A stretch of 40,602 nt of DNA from Candidatus Limadaptatus stercoripullorum (GCA_018713795.1 DVOE01000002.1:1-40602); one strand, 5' to 3'. Counted from the first letter of the stretch, positions 29,814 to 40,082 are shown. The notes: generated from the sequence alone by a model not told the origin. Made by a program: numbers and translations.

Positions 29814-30556
29814 CACAGCGTCAATATCTCCGCGCCGTTTTCGGTCAGCGCCACCGTGTTCTCGTAGTGCGCGGAAGGCTTTCTGTCCGCCGTAACGCAG
29901 GTCCAGCCGTCGTCCAGCGTCTCCACCTTCCAGGTGCCGAGATTGACCATGGGCTCTATCGCCAGCACCATGCCCACCGACAGCCGCACTCCGTGCCCCG
30001 CCCGACCGAAGTTGGGCACATTGGGATCTTCGTGCATTTCCCTGCCGATGCCGTGTCCCACGAGATCGCGCACTATCGAGTAGCCGCGCGCTTCGTTATA
30101 TTCCTGTATGGCGTGGGATATGTCTCCCAGCCTGCCGCCGCTTCTGAATTCCGCCACGCCCTTGAAAAAGCTCTCGCGCGTGGTCTCCACCAGGCGGCGT
30201 TTTTCTTCGGACACCTCGCCGACGAGGAATGTCCTCGCCGCGTCCGACTGCCATCCGTCCAGGATCGCGCCGGTGTCGATGCCGATGATCATGCCCTCTT
30301 CCAGCCTTCTCGCCGAAGGTATCCCGTGCACCACCACCTCGTCTATAGAGGCGCATATGGAGGCGGGGAAGCCCGCGTACCCGAGGAAGGAGGGCTTTGC
30401 TCCCTTGCGGGTGATGAAGTCGTAGGCGAACTCGTCCAGCTTCTTCGTGCTGACGCCCGGCCTTATCTTCTCTTCCAGATAGAGGAGCAGGTCGCGGGTC
30501 ACCATGCCCGATCTCCGCATATACCCGATCTCTTTCGGGCTTTTCAGAGTTATCAT
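29813..30556 (-). CDS. map: methionine aminopeptidase, type I
   Basis: It removes the initiator methionine from new proteins using two metal ions. The 247-residue protein has the substrate histidine in VVHGIPS, metal ligands in GIDTGAILDGWQSDAART, GHGIGREMHEDP, AIEPMV and ENTV. The start at 30556 overlaps the adk stop by four bases (ATGA); the track extension reads inside adk. It has no N-terminal SH3-binding zinc finger. Confidence 0.96.
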   Translation of the reverse strand: MITLKSPKEIGYMRRSGMVTRDLLLYLEEKIRPGVSTKKLDEFAYDFITRKGAKPSFLGYAGFPASICASIDEVVVHGIPSARRLEEGMIIGIDTGAILDGWQSDAARTFLVGEVSEEKRRLVETTRESFFKGVAEFRSGGRLGDISHAIQEYNEARGYSIVRDLVGHGIGREMHEDPNVPNFGRAGHGVRLSVGMVLAIEPMVNLGTWKVETLDDGWTCVTADRKPSAHYENTVALTENGAEILTL

Positions 30557-31173
30557 CCGAGCACCTTCTTGATCTTCTCGAAGTCCTCTTTGATGGTGCC
30601 GCAGGCGTCTATGTCCACGAGCACGCCCTTCGCCTTGTAGTAGTCGATGAGCGGCGCGGTCTGCTTGAGGTAGACCTCGAGGCGCGCCTTGACCGTCTCG
30701 GGCTTGTCGTCGTCGCGGATATAGAGCTGCTTGCCGCACTTGGGGCAGATCTCGCTGCCGCCGAGGGCGGACACATGGCAGGTCGCGCCGCAGCTGCACA
30801 CCCGCCTTCCGGACAGCCTCCCGATGATGACATCGAACGCCACATCTATGTTGATCGCGATATCGATGCGCGCCACCTTATCGAGAGCTTCCGCCTGCGC
30901 TATGGTGCGGGGGAACCCGTCGAGCACATAGCCGTTCTGCGCGTCGGGGTGAGCCAGTCTGTCCGCGACGAGACCGATGACGACCTCATCGGGCACCAGC
31001 GCGCCCTTCGCGATATAGGACTCCGCGAGCTTTCCGAGCTCGGTGCCCTCTTTGATGTTGGCGCGGAGGATGTCGCCCGTCGAAATGTGCGGCACGCCGT
31101 ATTCCGCCGAAATGAGCGCCGAATGCGTTCCTTTTCCCGCGCCGGGTGCGCCGAGCATGACGATGTTTTTCAC
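30553..31173 (-). CDS. adk: adenylate kinase
   Basis: It interconverts ATP plus AMP and two ADP. The 206-residue protein has the P-loop GAPGAGKGT (8-16), AMP-binding STGDILRAN, DGFPRT and a zinc-type lid. The lid is slightly shortened: RRVCSCGATCH has Cys-Ser-Cys where most members have Cys-x-x-Cys, then CPKCGKQL. The extra cysteine in ATCH may serve as a ligand. It lies between secY and map, the conserved spc position. Confidence 0.96.
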   Translation of the reverse strand: MKNIVMLGAPGAGKGTHSALISAEYGVPHISTGDILRANIKEGTELGKLAESYIAKGALVPDEVVIGLVADRLAHPDAQNGYVLDGFPRTIAQAEALDKVARIDIAINIDVAFDVIIGRLSGRRVCSCGATCHVSALGGSEICPKCGKQLYIRDDDKPETVKARLEVYLKQTAPLIDYYKAKGVLVDIDACGTIKEDFEKIKKVLG

Positions 31174-31185
31174 ATTCCCCTCCGC

Positions 31186-32526
31186 TTATTTCAGGAAGCC
31201 CTTGTAGTGCTTCATCATTATCTGGGATTCCAGCTGCTTGTTGAACTCCAGCGCGACGGACACGACTATGAGAAGTCCGGTCGCCGAGAACGCACCGCCC
31301 AGCTGCAGCGCGCCGCCGCCCGCCAGCACCGTGCTGCCGTCGCCCGAGAGAGCGTTGAACACGAAGGTCGGGATGAGCGCGATTATCATGAGGAAGAAGG
31401 CGCCGAACAGGGTGACCCTGTTGCTGATCTTCTTGAGATAGTCGCTGGTCGGCTTGCCCGCGCGGATGCCGGGGATGAACCCGCCGTACTGCTGGATGTT
31501 CTTCGCCACATCCTCGGGATTGAACTGTATCTGCGCGTAGAAGTACGAGAAGAACAGTATGAGGGCGGCGAGGAGCACATAGTAAACCCAGGTGCCCGTG
31601 CCCATGTTGGCGGAGTACCAATAGTACGCATCGCTGTTGGGCGCGAAGAGCGCCATTATCATCTGCGGGAACATGAGCAGCGAGGAAGCGAAGATTATGG
31701 GCATGACGCCGCTGGAGTTGATGCGGATGGGGATGTAGGTGGTCTGACCGCCGTACATCTTGTTGCCCTTGATCTGCTTGCTGTACTGCACCGTCACGCG
31801 GCGCTCCGCAAGGTCCATGAACACTATGAACGCGAAGATGGCGAACACGATGAGGATGAACCCGATTATGTTCCAGAAATATTCCGGCGTGCCCGTCGCC
31901 ACGGCGATCGCGTTCGCGATGGTTATGCCCGCGGTGGACAGGATGCCGACGAAGATGATGAGCGAGGTGCCGTTGCCGACGCCGTACTCGGTGATACGCT
32001 CGCCCAGCCACATGACCATGACCGAACCGCCCATGAGCATGATGACGATGAGCGTCATGGTGAGATAAGCGGTCTCCGCGCTCTCCTCGAAACCGAAGAG
32101 GGGCTGCACGGCGGTCTTCCAACCGACGACGACGCCTATCGCCTGAACAGCCGCCAGCACCAGCGCGAGATAACGGGTGATCTGAGTTATCTTACGCCTG
32201 CCCGCATCGCCCTCTTTGGAGAGTTTCTCCAGCTTGGGGATGATGAGGGTGAGCAGCTGCATGATTATAAACGCATTGATGAAGGGAAGGATTCCGAGCG
32301 AGAAGAGGCTCGCCTGAGAGAGCGATCCGCCCGTGATCATCGAAAGGATGCCGATGAAATCGGCGCTTTCCCCGAGCTGATCCAGCATGGAGCTCATCGC
32401 GCTCGCGCTGAACCCGGGAACGGGGATGAAACATCCTACCCTGTAAACCAAGATGAGAAGGAAGGTGAAGAGCATCTTCATCCTTATCTCTTTGGTCTTG
32501 AATGCGTTTTTGAGTGTTTCAAACAT
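31186..32526 (-). CDS. secY: preprotein translocase subunit SecY
   Basis: SecY is the channel of the Sec translocon in the cytoplasmic membrane, exporting or inserting proteins with SecE/SecG, SecA and the ribosome. The 446-residue protein has 10 predicted membrane segments, the N-terminal FKTKEIRMKMLFTFLLILVY, the first-segment signature and plug region with VPGFS, and RLTGAKVPFGGAG-type cytoplasmic loop equivalents (IRAGKPTSDYLKKISNRVTL). The ATG overlaps the rplO stop by one base (TGATG). Confidence 0.96.
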   Translation of the reverse strand: MFETLKNAFKTKEIRMKMLFTFLLILVYRVGCFIPVPGFSASAMSSMLDQLGESADFIGILSMITGGSLSQASLFSLGILPFINAFIIMQLLTLIIPKLEKLSKEGDAGRRKITQITRYLALVLAAVQAIGVVVGWKTAVQPLFGFEESAETAYLTMTLIVIMLMGGSVMVMWLGERITEYGVGNGTSLIIFVGILSTAGITIANAIAVATGTPEYFWNIIGFILIVFAIFAFIVFMDLAERRVTVQYSKQIKGNKMYGGQTTYIPIRINSSGVMPIIFASSLLMFPQMIMALFAPNSDAYYWYSANMGTGTWVYYVLLAALILFFSYFYAQIQFNPEDVAKNIQQYGGFIPGIRAGKPTSDYLKKISNRVTLFGAFFLMIIALIPTFVFNALSGDGSTVLAGGGALQLGGAFSATGLLIVVSVALEFNKQLESQIMMKHYKGFLK

Positions 32527-32972
32527 CACAGCACCTCAGCGTTGCCGCCTGCCTTCTTGATCTTTGCTTCCGCCGCCGCGGAGAACTTGTTCGCGCGCAC
32601 GGTGACCTTCTTCTCGAGTTCGCCGCCCGCGAGGACTTTGAGCCCGTAGGGTTCGACCACTTTCACGAGACCCGCCGCGACCAGCTCGTCGATGCCGACC
32701 ACCGCGCCGTCTTCGAACGCGTTGAACACATCGAGGTTGACCACGGTGTACGCGTGAGCGAAACGCTTGTTGTTGAAGCCCTTCTTGGGGATCCTTCTGG
32801 TGAGGGGCATCTGTCCGCCTTCGAAGTTGGGACGCACGCCGCCGCCGCTCCTCGCCCACTGACCCTTATGTCCGCGGGTGGAAGTCTTACCGGTGCCGCT
32901 GCCTATGCCGCGTCCGACTCTCTTGGGGGAAGTTTTCGCGCCTTCTGCGCCTTTCATGTCGTGGATATACAT
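32526..32972 (-). CDS. rplO: 50S ribosomal protein L15
   Basis: This late-assembling 23S-binding protein has a long N-terminal extension. The 148-residue protein shows SPKRVGRGIGSGTGKTSTRG, HKGQWARSGGGVRPNFEGGQ and PLTRRIPKKGF, all canonical. Its stop overlaps the secY start. Confidence 0.97.
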   Translation of the reverse strand: MYIHDMKGAEGAKTSPKRVGRGIGSGTGKTSTRGHKGQWARSGGGVRPNFEGGQMPLTRRIPKKGFNNKRFAHAYTVVNLDVFNAFEDGAVVGIDELVAAGLVKVVEPYGLKVLAGGELEKKVTVRANKFSAAAEAKIKKAGGNAEVL

Positions 32973-32985
32973 ATTGACCTCCCGC

Positions 32986-33192
32986 TCAGATCTCCTCGAC
33001 CTTGACGAGGTGAGAGACCTTCCTGATCATGCCGCGCACCACCGCGTCGTCGCGGAAAGTGTTGGAGCTGCCGACCTTGTGAAGACCGAGCGCCTCGACA
33101 TTCGCCTTCTGATTTTTCAGGCAGGCGATGGTGCTCTTGACGAGCGTGACCTTGATCATCTTTGCTTCTTCTTTCTTCTTAGCTGCTGCCAT
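32986..33192 (-). CDS. rpmD: 50S ribosomal protein L30
   Basis: The 68-residue protein has the compact L30 core IKVTLVKSTIACLKNQKANV and LGLHKVGSSNTFRDD, preceded by an 11-residue Ala/Lys-rich extension MAAAKKKEEAK. ATG 33192 is chosen because a GAGGAGA site precedes it; no such site precedes the internal ATG at 33159. The track lists only a longer frame overlapping rpsE. Confidence 0.95.
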   Translation of the reverse strand: MAAAKKKEEAKMIKVTLVKSTIACLKNQKANVEALGLHKVGSSNTFRDDAVVRGMIRKVSHLVKVEEI

Positions 33193-33202
33193 AACGCTCT
33201 CC

Positions 33203-33718
33203 TCAGTCCTCGATCCCGACGCCGCGGAGTTTCGCGATCTGGTCGGCGCTGCGCAGGGAACGGAGCCCCTCGATCGCCGCCTTGGCGCAGTTGATGCGGT
33301 TGTTGGAGCCGATGGACTTGGTCCTGATGTCCTTGACGCCCGCGGCTTCGAGTACCGCACGCACGGGACCGCCCGCTATGACGCCGGTACCGGCTTCGGC
33401 GGGGAGCAGGATGACCTGACCGCGACCGAACTTGCCGATGGCGTGATGGGGGATGGTGGTGTCCTTCATGGCTATCTCGAACATGTTGCGCTTGGCAAGC
33501 TGAGACGCCTTCTCGATCGCCGCCTGCACCTCGCGCGCCTTGCCCATGCCGAGACCGACCTTGCCCGCGCCGTCGCCCACGACGACCAGCGCGCTGAAAC
33601 GCATGTTCCTGCCGCCCTTGACGACCTTGGTGACGCGGTTGATGCATATGGTCTTGCTGATGAGACCGTCGCTTTCTTCCCTGTTCCTGTCCTTGCGTCT
33701 GTTATCGCGTTCTACCAT
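33203..33718 (-). CDS. rpsE: 30S ribosomal protein S5
   Basis: It lies near the decoding site and mRNA entry and influences accuracy. The 171-residue protein has the double-stranded RNA-binding fold with [20 protein letters not shown] and [17 protein letters not shown], and the C-terminal [18 protein letters not shown]. There are nine bases to the upstream rplR. Confidence 0.98.
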   Translation of the reverse strand: MVERDNRRKDRNREESDGLISKTICINRVTKVVKGGRNMRFSALVVVGDGAGKVGLGMGKAREVQAAIEKASQLAKRNMFEIAMKDTTIPHHAIGKFGRGQVILLPAEAGTGVIAGGPVRAVLEAAGVKDIRTKSIGSNNRINCAKAAIEGLRSLRSADQIAKLRGVGIED

Positions 33719-33727
33719 GACTTCCTC

Positions 33728-34096
33728 CTAAAACTCCAGCCCGGCTTCTCTTGCGCCGTTTGCGAGGGCTTCCACCCTGCCGGTGTAGATGTAGCCGCCC
33801 CTGTCGAAGACGACGGCTTTGATGCCGATGCCGAGGGCTTTGCCGGCGACGGCGGCTCCGACGAGCTTCGCCGCTTCGCTCTTGGTGAGGTCGGCAGCCT
33901 TGAGTGCGATATCATTGTCGAGAGTGGACGCCGCGCAGAGGGTGACGCCTTTGGTGTCGTCGATGATCTGAGCGTAGATGTGATTGGTGCTCCTGTACAC
34001 CGACAGCCTGGGACGCTCGGCGGTGCCGGACACCTTCTTCCTCACTCTCGCGTGACGGATGACTCTGTCTGCGTTCTTATCCTTCTTGATTATCAT
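33728..34096 (-). CDS. rplR: 50S ribosomal protein L18
   Basis: It binds 5S rRNA with L5 in the central protuberance. The 122-residue protein has [27 protein letters not shown] and the C-terminal [20 protein letters not shown], all canonical. Confidence 0.98.
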   Translation of the reverse strand: MIIKKDKNADRVIRHARVRKKVSGTAERPRLSVYRSTNHIYAQIIDDTKGVTLCAASTLDNDIALKAADLTKSEAAKLVGAAVAGKALGIGIKAVVFDRGGYIYTGRVEALANGAREAGLEF

Positions 34097-34106
34097 ACTT
34101 CACCTC

Positions 34107-34646
34107 TTACTTACCGGCGGTCTTGCCTTCCTTGCGGATGACGACCTCGTCCTTGTAGTGGATGCCGTAACCGTGATAGGGTTCGACGGGCTTGGCTGCC
34201 TTGACGGTCGCCGCCGCCTGACCCACTTTCTGACGGTCGATGCCTTTCACCACTATTTCGAGGGGACCCGCCTGCGCGAAGGTGATGCCTTCGGGCGCGG
34301 CTATCTCCACGGGATGGGAGAAACCGATGTTCATGACCAGCTTGTCCGCGGTGGCGGTCACCTTGTAGCCGACACCGCTGACCACCAGGCTCTTCTCGAA
34401 GCCCTTGGTCACGCCCACGACCATGTTGTGGATGAGCGCGCGGTAAAGGCCGTGCAGAGCGCGGTGCTCTTTGTCGTCGCTGTGACGCCTGACGAGGATG
34501 TGCCCGTCTTCGACCGCGACATCTATGGAAGCGTCCACCTTCTGAGTCAGAGTGCCGAGCGGCCCTTTGACGGTGACCACGCCGTCCGCTATATCGACGC
34601 TGACGCCCGCGGGAAGCGCGATGGGAGCTCTACCTATACGAGACAT
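34107..34646 (-). CDS. rplF: 50S ribosomal protein L6
   Basis: It lies near the sarcin-ricin loop and translation-factor site. The 179-residue protein MSRIGRAPIALPAGVSVDIA has the two tandem L6 repeats and ends with KPVEPYHGYGIHYKDEVVIR, a canonical C-terminus. Confidence 0.98.
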   Translation of the reverse strand: MSRIGRAPIALPAGVSVDIADGVVTVKGPLGTLTQKVDASIDVAVEDGHILVRRHSDDKEHRALHGLYRALIHNMVVGVTKGFEKSLVVSGVGYKVTATADKLVMNIGFSHPVEIAAPEGITFAQAGPLEIVVKGIDRQKVGQAAATVKAAKPVEPYHGYGIHYKDEVVIRKEGKTAGK

Positions 34647-34658
34647 AACTCCACCTCC

Positions 34659-35054
34659 TTACCACACATAGGCGAGCACTTCGCCGCCGATGCGCTGCTC
34701 CCTCGCCTCTTTGTCGGTGAGGATACCCTTGGAGGTGGACAGGATGGCGATGCCCATCCCGTTCAGAACCTTGGGCAGGTTGTCCGTGCCGGCGTAGATG
34801 CGCAGGCCGGGACTGGAAACTCTCTTGAGACCCGTCACGACCTTCTGGCCCTTGACGGGGGAATACTTCAGGGTGATGAGAATGTCGTTCTGCACGGGCT
34901 TCTCGACGATCTCGTACGCCTTGATGTAACCTTCTCTCACGAGAATGTCGGCTATTGCCGCCTTGACCTTGCTCGCGGGGACCGTGACGGTCTCGTGCTT
35001 GGCGGTCAGAGCGTTCCTGATCCTTGTCAGCATATCTGCAATGGGGTCTGTCAT
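34659..35054 (-). CDS. rpsH: 30S ribosomal protein S8
   Basis: This central-domain 16S-binding protein is the spc-operon repressor in E. coli; whether it does this here is unknown. The 131-residue protein starts [20 protein letters not shown] and has [20 protein letters not shown] and GGEVLAYVW at its end. Confidence 0.98.
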   Translation of the reverse strand: MTDPIADMLTRIRNALTAKHETVTVPASKVKAAIADILVREGYIKAYEIVEKPVQNDILITLKYSPVKGQKVVTGLKRVSSPGLRIYAGTDNLPKVLNGMGIAILSTSKGILTDKEAREQRIGGEVLAYVW

Positions 35055-35066
35055 TGTGCGCCTCCT

Positions 35067-35252
35067 TTACCAGCTTGCCTTCCTGACTCCGGGTATCTGC
35101 CCTTTGTAGGCGAGTTCGCGGAAACAGACACGGCAGATGCCGTACTTCCTCAACACCGAGTGCGGACGGCCGCAGATGCGGCAACGGGTGTACTCGCGCG
35201 TCGAGAACTTTTGCGGTCTTTGCTGCTTTATTTTCATCGAAGTCTTTGCCAT
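35067..35252 (-). CDS. rpsN: 30S ribosomal protein S14, type Z
   Basis: It lies in the 30S head near S3 and S10. The 61-residue protein is the short zinc-binding form, with [20 protein letters not shown] giving the Cys-x2-Cys-x12-Cys-x2-Cys finger. [20 protein letters not shown] is the standard start. Confidence 0.98.
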   Translation of the reverse strand: MAKTSMKIKQQRPQKFSTREYTRCRICGRPHSVLRKYGICRVCFRELAYKGQIPGVRKASW

Positions 35253-35263
35253 TTTGCTTCTCC

Positions 35264-35860
35264 TTATCTGGCGAACGGCATCCCGAGCAGACGGAGCAGT
35301 TCGCGCGCCTCCTCGTCGGTCTTTGCCGTCGTGACTATGCAGATGTCGAATCCGCGCACCTTCTCGATCTGGTCATAGGAGATCTCGGGGAAGATGAGCT
35401 GCTCCTTGACGCCGAGCGCGTAGTTGCCTCTGCCGTCGAAGGACTTCGGCGACACGCCGCGGAAGTCGCGGACGCGGGGAAGTGCGATGGAAATGAACTT
35501 GTCGAGGAAGTCGTACATCCTCTCGCCGCGCAGGGTGACCTTGGCGCCGACATGCATGCCTTCCCTCACCTTGAAGTTGGCGACGGACTTGCGTGCCGAA
35601 GTGACCACGGGCTTCTGCCCTGCGATGAGCTTGAGCTCCTCGACCGCGATGTTGAGAGACTTGCTGTTGTCCTTGCAGTCACCGAGGCCCATGTTGAGCA
35701 CTATCTTCTCGAGGCGAGGCACCTCATTGATGTTCTTGTAGCCGAAGCGTTTTACAAGAGCGGGCACCACCTCTTCGAGATACTGCGTCCTCATTCTGTA
35801 TCTGTCGGCATTTCCATCGGTTGCAGTTGCCTTAGCAACCTGATTTTTCTTATCTGCCAC
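35264..35860 (-). CDS. rplE: 50S ribosomal protein L5
   Basis: It binds 5S rRNA and contacts P-site tRNA and S13. The 198-residue protein has the core [34 protein letters not shown] and [20 protein letters not shown]. It carries an extra ~19-residue start ([20 protein letters not shown]) relative to common L5 proteins; a good GGAGGTAA site precedes that start, so the extension is probably real. Confidence 0.97.
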   Translation of the reverse strand: MADKKNQVAKATATDGNADRYRMRTQYLEEVVPALVKRFGYKNINEVPRLEKIVLNMGLGDCKDNSKSLNIAVEELKLIAGQKPVVTSARKSVANFKVREGMHVGAKVTLRGERMYDFLDKFISIALPRVRDFRGVSPKSFDGRGNYALGVKEQLIFPEISYDQIEKVRGFDICIVTTAKTDEEARELLRLLGMPFAR

Positions 35861-35878
35861 GATAATTACCTCCGTGAA

Positions 35879-36286
35879 TTAGTCTTTCTTGTCGTCGGCT
35901 TTTTCGGACTTCTTCTTCGCCGCCTTCTTGGCTGCCCTCTTGGCGGAGGACTTCTTGGCGTCGAGGGACGCGCCGCACTTGGCGCACACTCTGACCTTCA
36001 CCGTCTTGCCCTTGACATCCTGGGTGGTGTGACGAACTCTCACGACGCCGCCGCACTCACCGCAGATGATCATGACATTGCTGCTGTCGATGGCTGCTTC
36101 CTGCTTGAGGATGCCGCCCTTGTCCTGCGCGTTCCTGGGCTTCTTGCTCTTGGAGACGATGCCCACGCCTTCGACATACACCCTGCCGGTCGCGGGTCTC
36201 ACCGCGAGCACCTTGCCCGCCTTGCCCTTGTCCTTGCCGGCGATGACCATGACATTGTCACCTTTCTTGACATTCATATTCGCCAT
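35879..36286 (-). CDS. rplX: 50S ribosomal protein L24, with basic C-terminal tail
   Basis: This early assembly protein lies near the tunnel exit. The 135-residue protein has the KOW motif KGDNVMVIAGKDKGKAGKVL, the loop SKSKKPRNAQDKGGIL and a zinc-ribbon-like pair CGECG and CAKCG. The last ~30 residues are almost all Lys, Ala, Ser and Asp/Glu (KKSSAKRAAKKAAKKKSEKA), longer than the usual ~105-residue form. Confidence 0.97.
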   Translation of the reverse strand: MANMNVKKGDNVMVIAGKDKGKAGKVLAVRPATGRVYVEGVGIVSKSKKPRNAQDKGGILKQEAAIDSSNVMIICGECGGVVRVRHTTQDVKGKTVKVRVCAKCGASLDAKKSSAKRAAKKAAKKKSEKADDKKD

Positions 36287-36295
36287 GTTGTCCTC

Positions 36296-36664
36296 CTACA
36301 GCACTTCGGGCGCGAGGGAGATTATCTTCATATAATCCTTGTCGCGCAGTTCTCTCGCGATGGGCCCGAAGATACGCGTTCCCTGCGGCTGCTTCTGGTT
36401 GTCGATGATGACGGCGGCGTTGTCGTCGAACTTGATATAGCTGCCGTCCGGACGCTGCAGACCCATGTGGGTCCTCACGATGACCGCCTTCACGACATCG
36501 CCCTTCTTCACCTTGCCGCCGGGGATGGCGGACTTGACGGACGCCACGATGACATCGCCTATGTTGCCGCTCCTGCGGAAGGACCCGCCGAGCACTCTGA
36601 TGCACATGATTTCTTTGGCTCCGCTGTTGTCAGCGACTTTGAGCCTGGATTGAGGTTGTATCAT
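36296..36664 (-). CDS. rplN: 50S ribosomal protein L14
   Basis: It contacts L19 and 16S rRNA at an inter-subunit bridge and is the silencing-factor (RsfS) target. The 122-residue protein [20 protein letters not shown] and [20 protein letters not shown] are near-universal sequences for the family. Confidence 0.99.
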   Translation of the reverse strand: MIQPQSRLKVADNSGAKEIMCIRVLGGSFRRSGNIGDVIVASVKSAIPGGKVKKGDVVKAVIVRTHMGLQRPDGSYIKFDDNAAVIIDNQKQPQGTRIFGPIARELRDKDYMKIISLAPEVL

Positions 36665-36674
36665 TGCGCCCTCC

Positions 36675-36929
36675 TTACTTGGCCTTCTCGATTATCTCGA
36701 CAAGGCGCCAGCACTTCTCTTTGGAGAGAGGACGGGTCTCTGCGACCAGGACCTTGTCGCCCACTCTGCACTCGTTGTTCTCGTCGTGCGCCTTGAGCTT
36801 CTTGGTGCGGCTGACGATCTTCTTGTAGAGAGGATGGCTGACGCGCTCGGTGATGGCGACCACTATGGTCTTGTCCATCTTGTCGCTGATGACCATGCCG
36901 ACTCTTTCTTTCCTGAGATTTCTTTCCAT
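36675..36929 (-). CDS. rpsQ: 30S ribosomal protein S17
   Basis: This OB-fold primary binder of 16S rRNA has 84 residues: [38 protein letters not shown] and a C-terminal [20 protein letters not shown], all canonical. Confidence 0.98.
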   Translation of the reverse strand: MERNLRKERVGMVISDKMDKTIVVAITERVSHPLYKKIVSRTKKLKAHDENNECRVGDKVLVAETRPLSKEKCWRLVEIIEKAK

Positions 36930-36944
36930 GATGACCTCCGTTTA

Positions 36945-37160
36945 TCAGCCCTCGCCGCCTTCGTTCGCCCTGCGGATCTCGCGCTGACGCATGACCGTCT
37001 TGATGCGCGCGATGTCACGCCTGGTCTCGGCGAGCACCTTGGGGTTGGTGAGCTGATTGGTGGCATTCTTGAAGCGGAGGAAGAACAGCTCCGACTTGAG
37101 CTCGGCGAGCTTGTCGGCAAGTTCCTTATCCGTCATTTCCCAAACCTGTTTACCTTTCAT
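36945..37160 (-). CDS. rpmC: 50S ribosomal protein L29
   Basis: This two-helix protein lies at the tunnel exit near L23. Its 71 residues include [20 protein letters not shown] and the C-terminal [12 protein letters not shown]. Its ATG overlaps the rplP stop by four bases (ATGA). Confidence 0.98.
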   Translation of the reverse strand: MKGKQVWEMTDKELADKLAELKSELFFLRFKNATNQLTNPKVLAETRRDIARIKTVMRQREIRRANEGGEG

Positions 37161-37591
37161 TCTGCACCGCCTTCGGCTTCAAGTTCCGCTTTTGCCACGC
37201 ACTTGCACTTCACGGGAAGCTTGTGCATCGCAAGGCGGAGAGCCTCTCTTGCTATTGCTTCGTCCACGCCCGCTATCTCGAACATGACCCTGCCCGGCTT
37301 GACGACCGCCACCCAGTACTCGGGGGCGCCCTTACCGCTACCCATACGGGTCTCGGCAGGCTTCTTGGTCACGGGCTTGTGGGGGAAGATGTCCACCCAC
37401 ACCTTGCCGCCTCTGCGGATATATCTCGTCATGGCGACACGCGCTGCTTCTATCTGATTGGAGGTGATCCAGCCCGGCTCGAGGGCGACGAGACCGTACT
37501 CACCGTACGCGACCCTGTTGCCTCTGTTTGCCTTGCCTTTCATCCTTCCGCGGAACTGACGGCGTCTCTTGACGCGTTTGGGCATCAACAT
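37157..37591 (-). CDS. rplP: 50S ribosomal protein L16
   Basis: It lies near the A site and central protuberance. The 144-residue protein starts [20 protein letters not shown] and has [20 protein letters not shown] and [20 protein letters not shown]. Its ATG overlaps the rpsC stop by one base (TAATG). Confidence 0.98.
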   Translation of the reverse strand: MLMPKRVKRRRQFRGRMKGKANRGNRVAYGEYGLVALEPGWITSNQIEAARVAMTRYIRRGGKVWVDIFPHKPVTKKPAETRMGSGKGAPEYWVAVVKPGRVMFEIAGVDEAIAREALRLAMHKLPVKCKCVAKAELEAEGGAE

Positions 37592-38250
37592 TATTGGTCA
37601 CCTCCTGCCATATTCTTTCCGAGCACCTCGCCCTTGTAGATCCAGCACTTCACGCCTATCGTACCGAAGGTGGTGTGTGCCGTCGCCACGCCGTACTGGA
37701 TGTCCGCACGCAGCGTCTGAAGGGGGATGGACCCGTCGTGATAAGTCTCGCTCTTGGCGATCTCGGCGCCGTCAAGTCTTCCGGAGACCTTGATCTTGAC
37801 GCCCTTGACGCCCGCTTTCATCGCCCTGCCCATCGCCTGCTTCATAGCGCGGCGATAGCTCGCTCTGTTCTCGAGCTGCTTGGCGACGCTTTCGGCTATG
37901 AGCTGCGCATCGGCGTCACGGTGCTTGATCTCCTTGACATTGATGCTGACCTTCTTGCCCGCGCCGACCAGCTTCTGCACCGCCGCGGAGATCTCCGCCA
38001 CGCGTGCGCCCGCCTTGCCTATGACTATCGCGGTCTCGGAGGTGTAGATGTCCACGGTGACCGTGCCGGCAGTCCTCTCGATGGTTATCTTGGGGATACC
38101 CGCGTCATAGTAGGTCTTCTTGATATACTTGCGGATCTTGTTGTCCTCGATGAGGTTGTCCGCGAAGGTCTTCTTGTCGGCATACCACTTGGTTTCCCAT
38201 TCTCTGATGACACCTATCCGCATTCCGTTCGGATCGACTTTCTGTCCCAT
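37591..38250 (-). CDS. rpsC: 30S ribosomal protein S3
   Basis: It forms part of the mRNA entry tunnel and its helicase activity. The 219-residue protein [20 protein letters not shown] has a KH domain with the loop [14 protein letters not shown] (GxxG-type GKAG) and the C-terminal domain [14 protein letters not shown] equivalent ([20 protein letters not shown]). Confidence 0.98.
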   Translation of the reverse strand: MGQKVDPNGMRIGVIREWETKWYADKKTFADNLIEDNKIRKYIKKTYYDAGIPKITIERTAGTVTVDIYTSETAIVIGKAGARVAEISAAVQKLVGAGKKVSINVKEIKHRDADAQLIAESVAKQLENRASYRRAMKQAMGRAMKAGVKGVKIKVSGRLDGAEIAKSETYHDGSIPLQTLRADIQYGVATAHTTFGTIGVKCWIYKGEVLGKNMAGGDQ

Positions 38251-38262
38251 TGTATGCCTCCT

Positions 38263-38652
38263 TTACGCGTTCACGCTGTCGAGAATGACAGTGATGTGGC
38301 TGGTGCGCTTGTTGATGCGGAACGCCCTGCCCTGAGCCCTGGGCATGATCCTCTTGAGAGTGGGACCGTCGTCGGCATAGCACTCTGCGATGAAGAGGTC
38401 GCTCCTGGACATGTTGAGGTTGTTCTCGGCGTTCGCGACCGCGCTGCTCACGACCTTGTAGAGCACTTCGCTCGCCGCCTTGGGGGTGTTCTCGAGTATC
38501 GCGAGCGCCTCGGTGACGGGCTTGCCCTTGATGATGTCGAGCACTATGCGGACTTTGAAAGGAGAGATCCTGACGAACTTCGCCGTCGCCCTCGGCCTTG
38601 CGTCCGCCTTGGCGCGGCGCTCGAGAGCCTTATGTTTACTTCTGGTAGCCAT
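38263..38652 (-). CDS. rplV: 50S ribosomal protein L22
   Basis: Its beta-hairpin reaches into the peptide tunnel at the constriction. The 129-residue protein has [31 protein letters not shown] and the hairpin tip [20 protein letters not shown] 22-residue basic N-terminal stretch ([20 protein letters not shown]) is slightly longer than usual. Confidence 0.98.
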   Translation of the reverse strand: MATRSKHKALERRAKADARPRATAKFVRISPFKVRIVLDIIKGKPVTEALAILENTPKAASEVLYKVVSSAVANAENNLNMSRSDLFIAECYADDGPTLKRIMPRAQGRAFRINKRTSHITVILDSVNA

Positions 38653-38660
38653 AGTTCCTC

Positions 38661-38939
38661 CTATTTCTTGCCCGTGGTCTTGTCACCCGCGTGACCCCTG
38701 AAGGTGCGCGTCGGGGAGAACTCGCCCAGCTTGCAGCCGACCATGTCTTCGGTGATGTACACCGGCACATGCTGACGGCCGTTGTGCACCGCGATGGTGT
38801 GCCCGACCATTTCCGGGAAAATGGTCGAGGAGCGCGACCAGGTCTTGACGGGGCGGATGTCACCGCTCTCGTTCATGGCGATTATTCTTTTGAGCAGCCG
38901 TTCTTCGACATACGGCCCTTTCTTTACGCTTCTACTCAT
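38661..38939 (-). CDS. rpsS: 30S ribosomal protein S19
   Basis: It partners S13 in the 30S head. The 92-residue protein [20 protein letters not shown] has the family signature with [20 protein letters not shown] and [17 protein letters not shown]. Confidence 0.99.
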   Translation of the reverse strand: MSRSVKKGPYVEERLLKRIIAMNESGDIRPVKTWSRSSTIFPEMVGHTIAVHNGRQHVPVYITEDMVGCKLGEFSPTRTFRGHAGDKTTGKK

Positions 38940-38951
38940 TTCGTCCTCCCT

Positions 38952-39779
38952 TTAGTTCACCCGCTTGATAATGAACTTGGTGGAATTTTTCTTCTTCTTC
39001 CTGGTCTTGTACCCAAGCGTGGGCTTGCCCCAGGGAGTAACGGGAGAAGGCATACCGATCGGCGACTTGCCTTCGCCACCGCCGTGGGGGTGATCGCAGG
39101 GGTTCATGACCACGCCGCGGACGGTGGGACGGATGCCCAGGTGACGGGTCTTGCCTGCCTTGCCGACGCGGACGATCTCGTTATCGAGGTTGCCCACCTG
39201 ACCTATGGTCGCGCGGCAGCGCGCCAAGACATAACGCATCTCACCGCTGGGAAGACGCAGAGTCGCGAGCTTGCCCTCTTTCGCCATGAGCTGCGCAGAG
39301 CCGCCCGCCGCTCTCGCGAGCTGTCCGCCCTTGCCGGGCTCGAGCTCGATGTTGTGCACCATGGTGCCGACGGGGATGGCGGACAGAGGAAGGGCGTTGC
39401 CGACCTTGATGTCCGCGCTCTCGCCGCTGACGACGGTGTCGCCCACGCTGAGTCCGAGGGGAGCGAGGATGTACCTCTTCTCACCGTCGGCGTAGACGAG
39501 CAGCGCGATGTTCGCGGAACGATTGGGATCATACTGCACGGACGCCACCTTTGCGGGGATGTTGTCCTTGTTGCGCTTGAAGTCTATGACGCGGTATTTG
39601 GTCCTGTTGCCGCCGCCGATGTGACGCACGGTTATCCTGCCGGTCGCGTTCCTGCCGCCCGTCTTGTTTATGGACACGAGCAGAGAGCGCTCGGGGGTGG
39701 TGGAAGTGATCTCTTCGTAGGCGGAAACCGTCATGAAACGGCGTGCGGGAGATGTGGGTTTGTATTTCTTGATAGCCAT
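38952..39779 (-). CDS. rplB: 50S ribosomal protein L2
   Basis: This highly conserved protein supports the peptidyl-transferase region and subunit association. The 275-residue protein has [20 protein letters not shown], the RNA-binding OB and SH3-like folds, and the active-region signature [20 protein letters not shown] containing the functionally important histidine. Confidence 0.99.
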   Translation of the reverse strand: MAIKKYKPTSPARRFMTVSAYEEITSTTPERSLLVSINKTGGRNATGRITVRHIGGGNRTKYRVIDFKRNKDNIPAKVASVQYDPNRSANIALLVYADGEKRYILAPLGLSVGDTVVSGESADIKVGNALPLSAIPVGTMVHNIELEPGKGGQLARAAGGSAQLMAKEGKLATLRLPSGEMRYVLARCRATIGQVGNLDNEIVRVGKAGKTRHLGIRPTVRGVVMNPCDHPHGGGEGKSPIGMPSPVTPWGKPTLGYKTRKKKKNSTKFIIKRVN

Positions 39780-39791
39780 AGTCCTGTCTCC

Positions 39792-40082
39792 TTATGCCAT
39801 GCTCTCGAAGAACTCGATCGCTTTGCTGTCGGCAGTCAGGATGACCACCGCCTTCTTGAAGGAAGAAGTCCTTCCTTCATGGCGTCCCATCCTCTTGACC
39901 TTGCCGTCGTAGTTGCCGGTGTTGACTTTCGCCACTTTGACGCCGAAGATCTCCTCGACCGCAGACTTTATCTGAGTCTTGTTGGCGGTCTTCGCCACCT
40001 TGAAGGTGTATCTCTTTTCGGGAATGCCGTCATAGCTTTTTTCGGAAAGCACGGGCGCGATGATGATGTCGTATGCCGTCAT
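39792..40082 (-). CDS. rplW: 50S ribosomal protein L23
   Basis: It forms the tunnel-exit docking site for trigger factor and the signal recognition particle. The 96-residue protein has [20 protein letters not shown] and [20 protein letters not shown]. Its ATG overlaps the rplD stop by one base (TAATG). Confidence 0.98.
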   Translation of the reverse strand: MTAYDIIIAPVLSEKSYDGIPEKRYTFKVAKTANKTQIKSAVEEIFGVKVAKVNTGNYDGKVKRMGRHEGRTSSFKKAVVILTADSKAIEFFESMA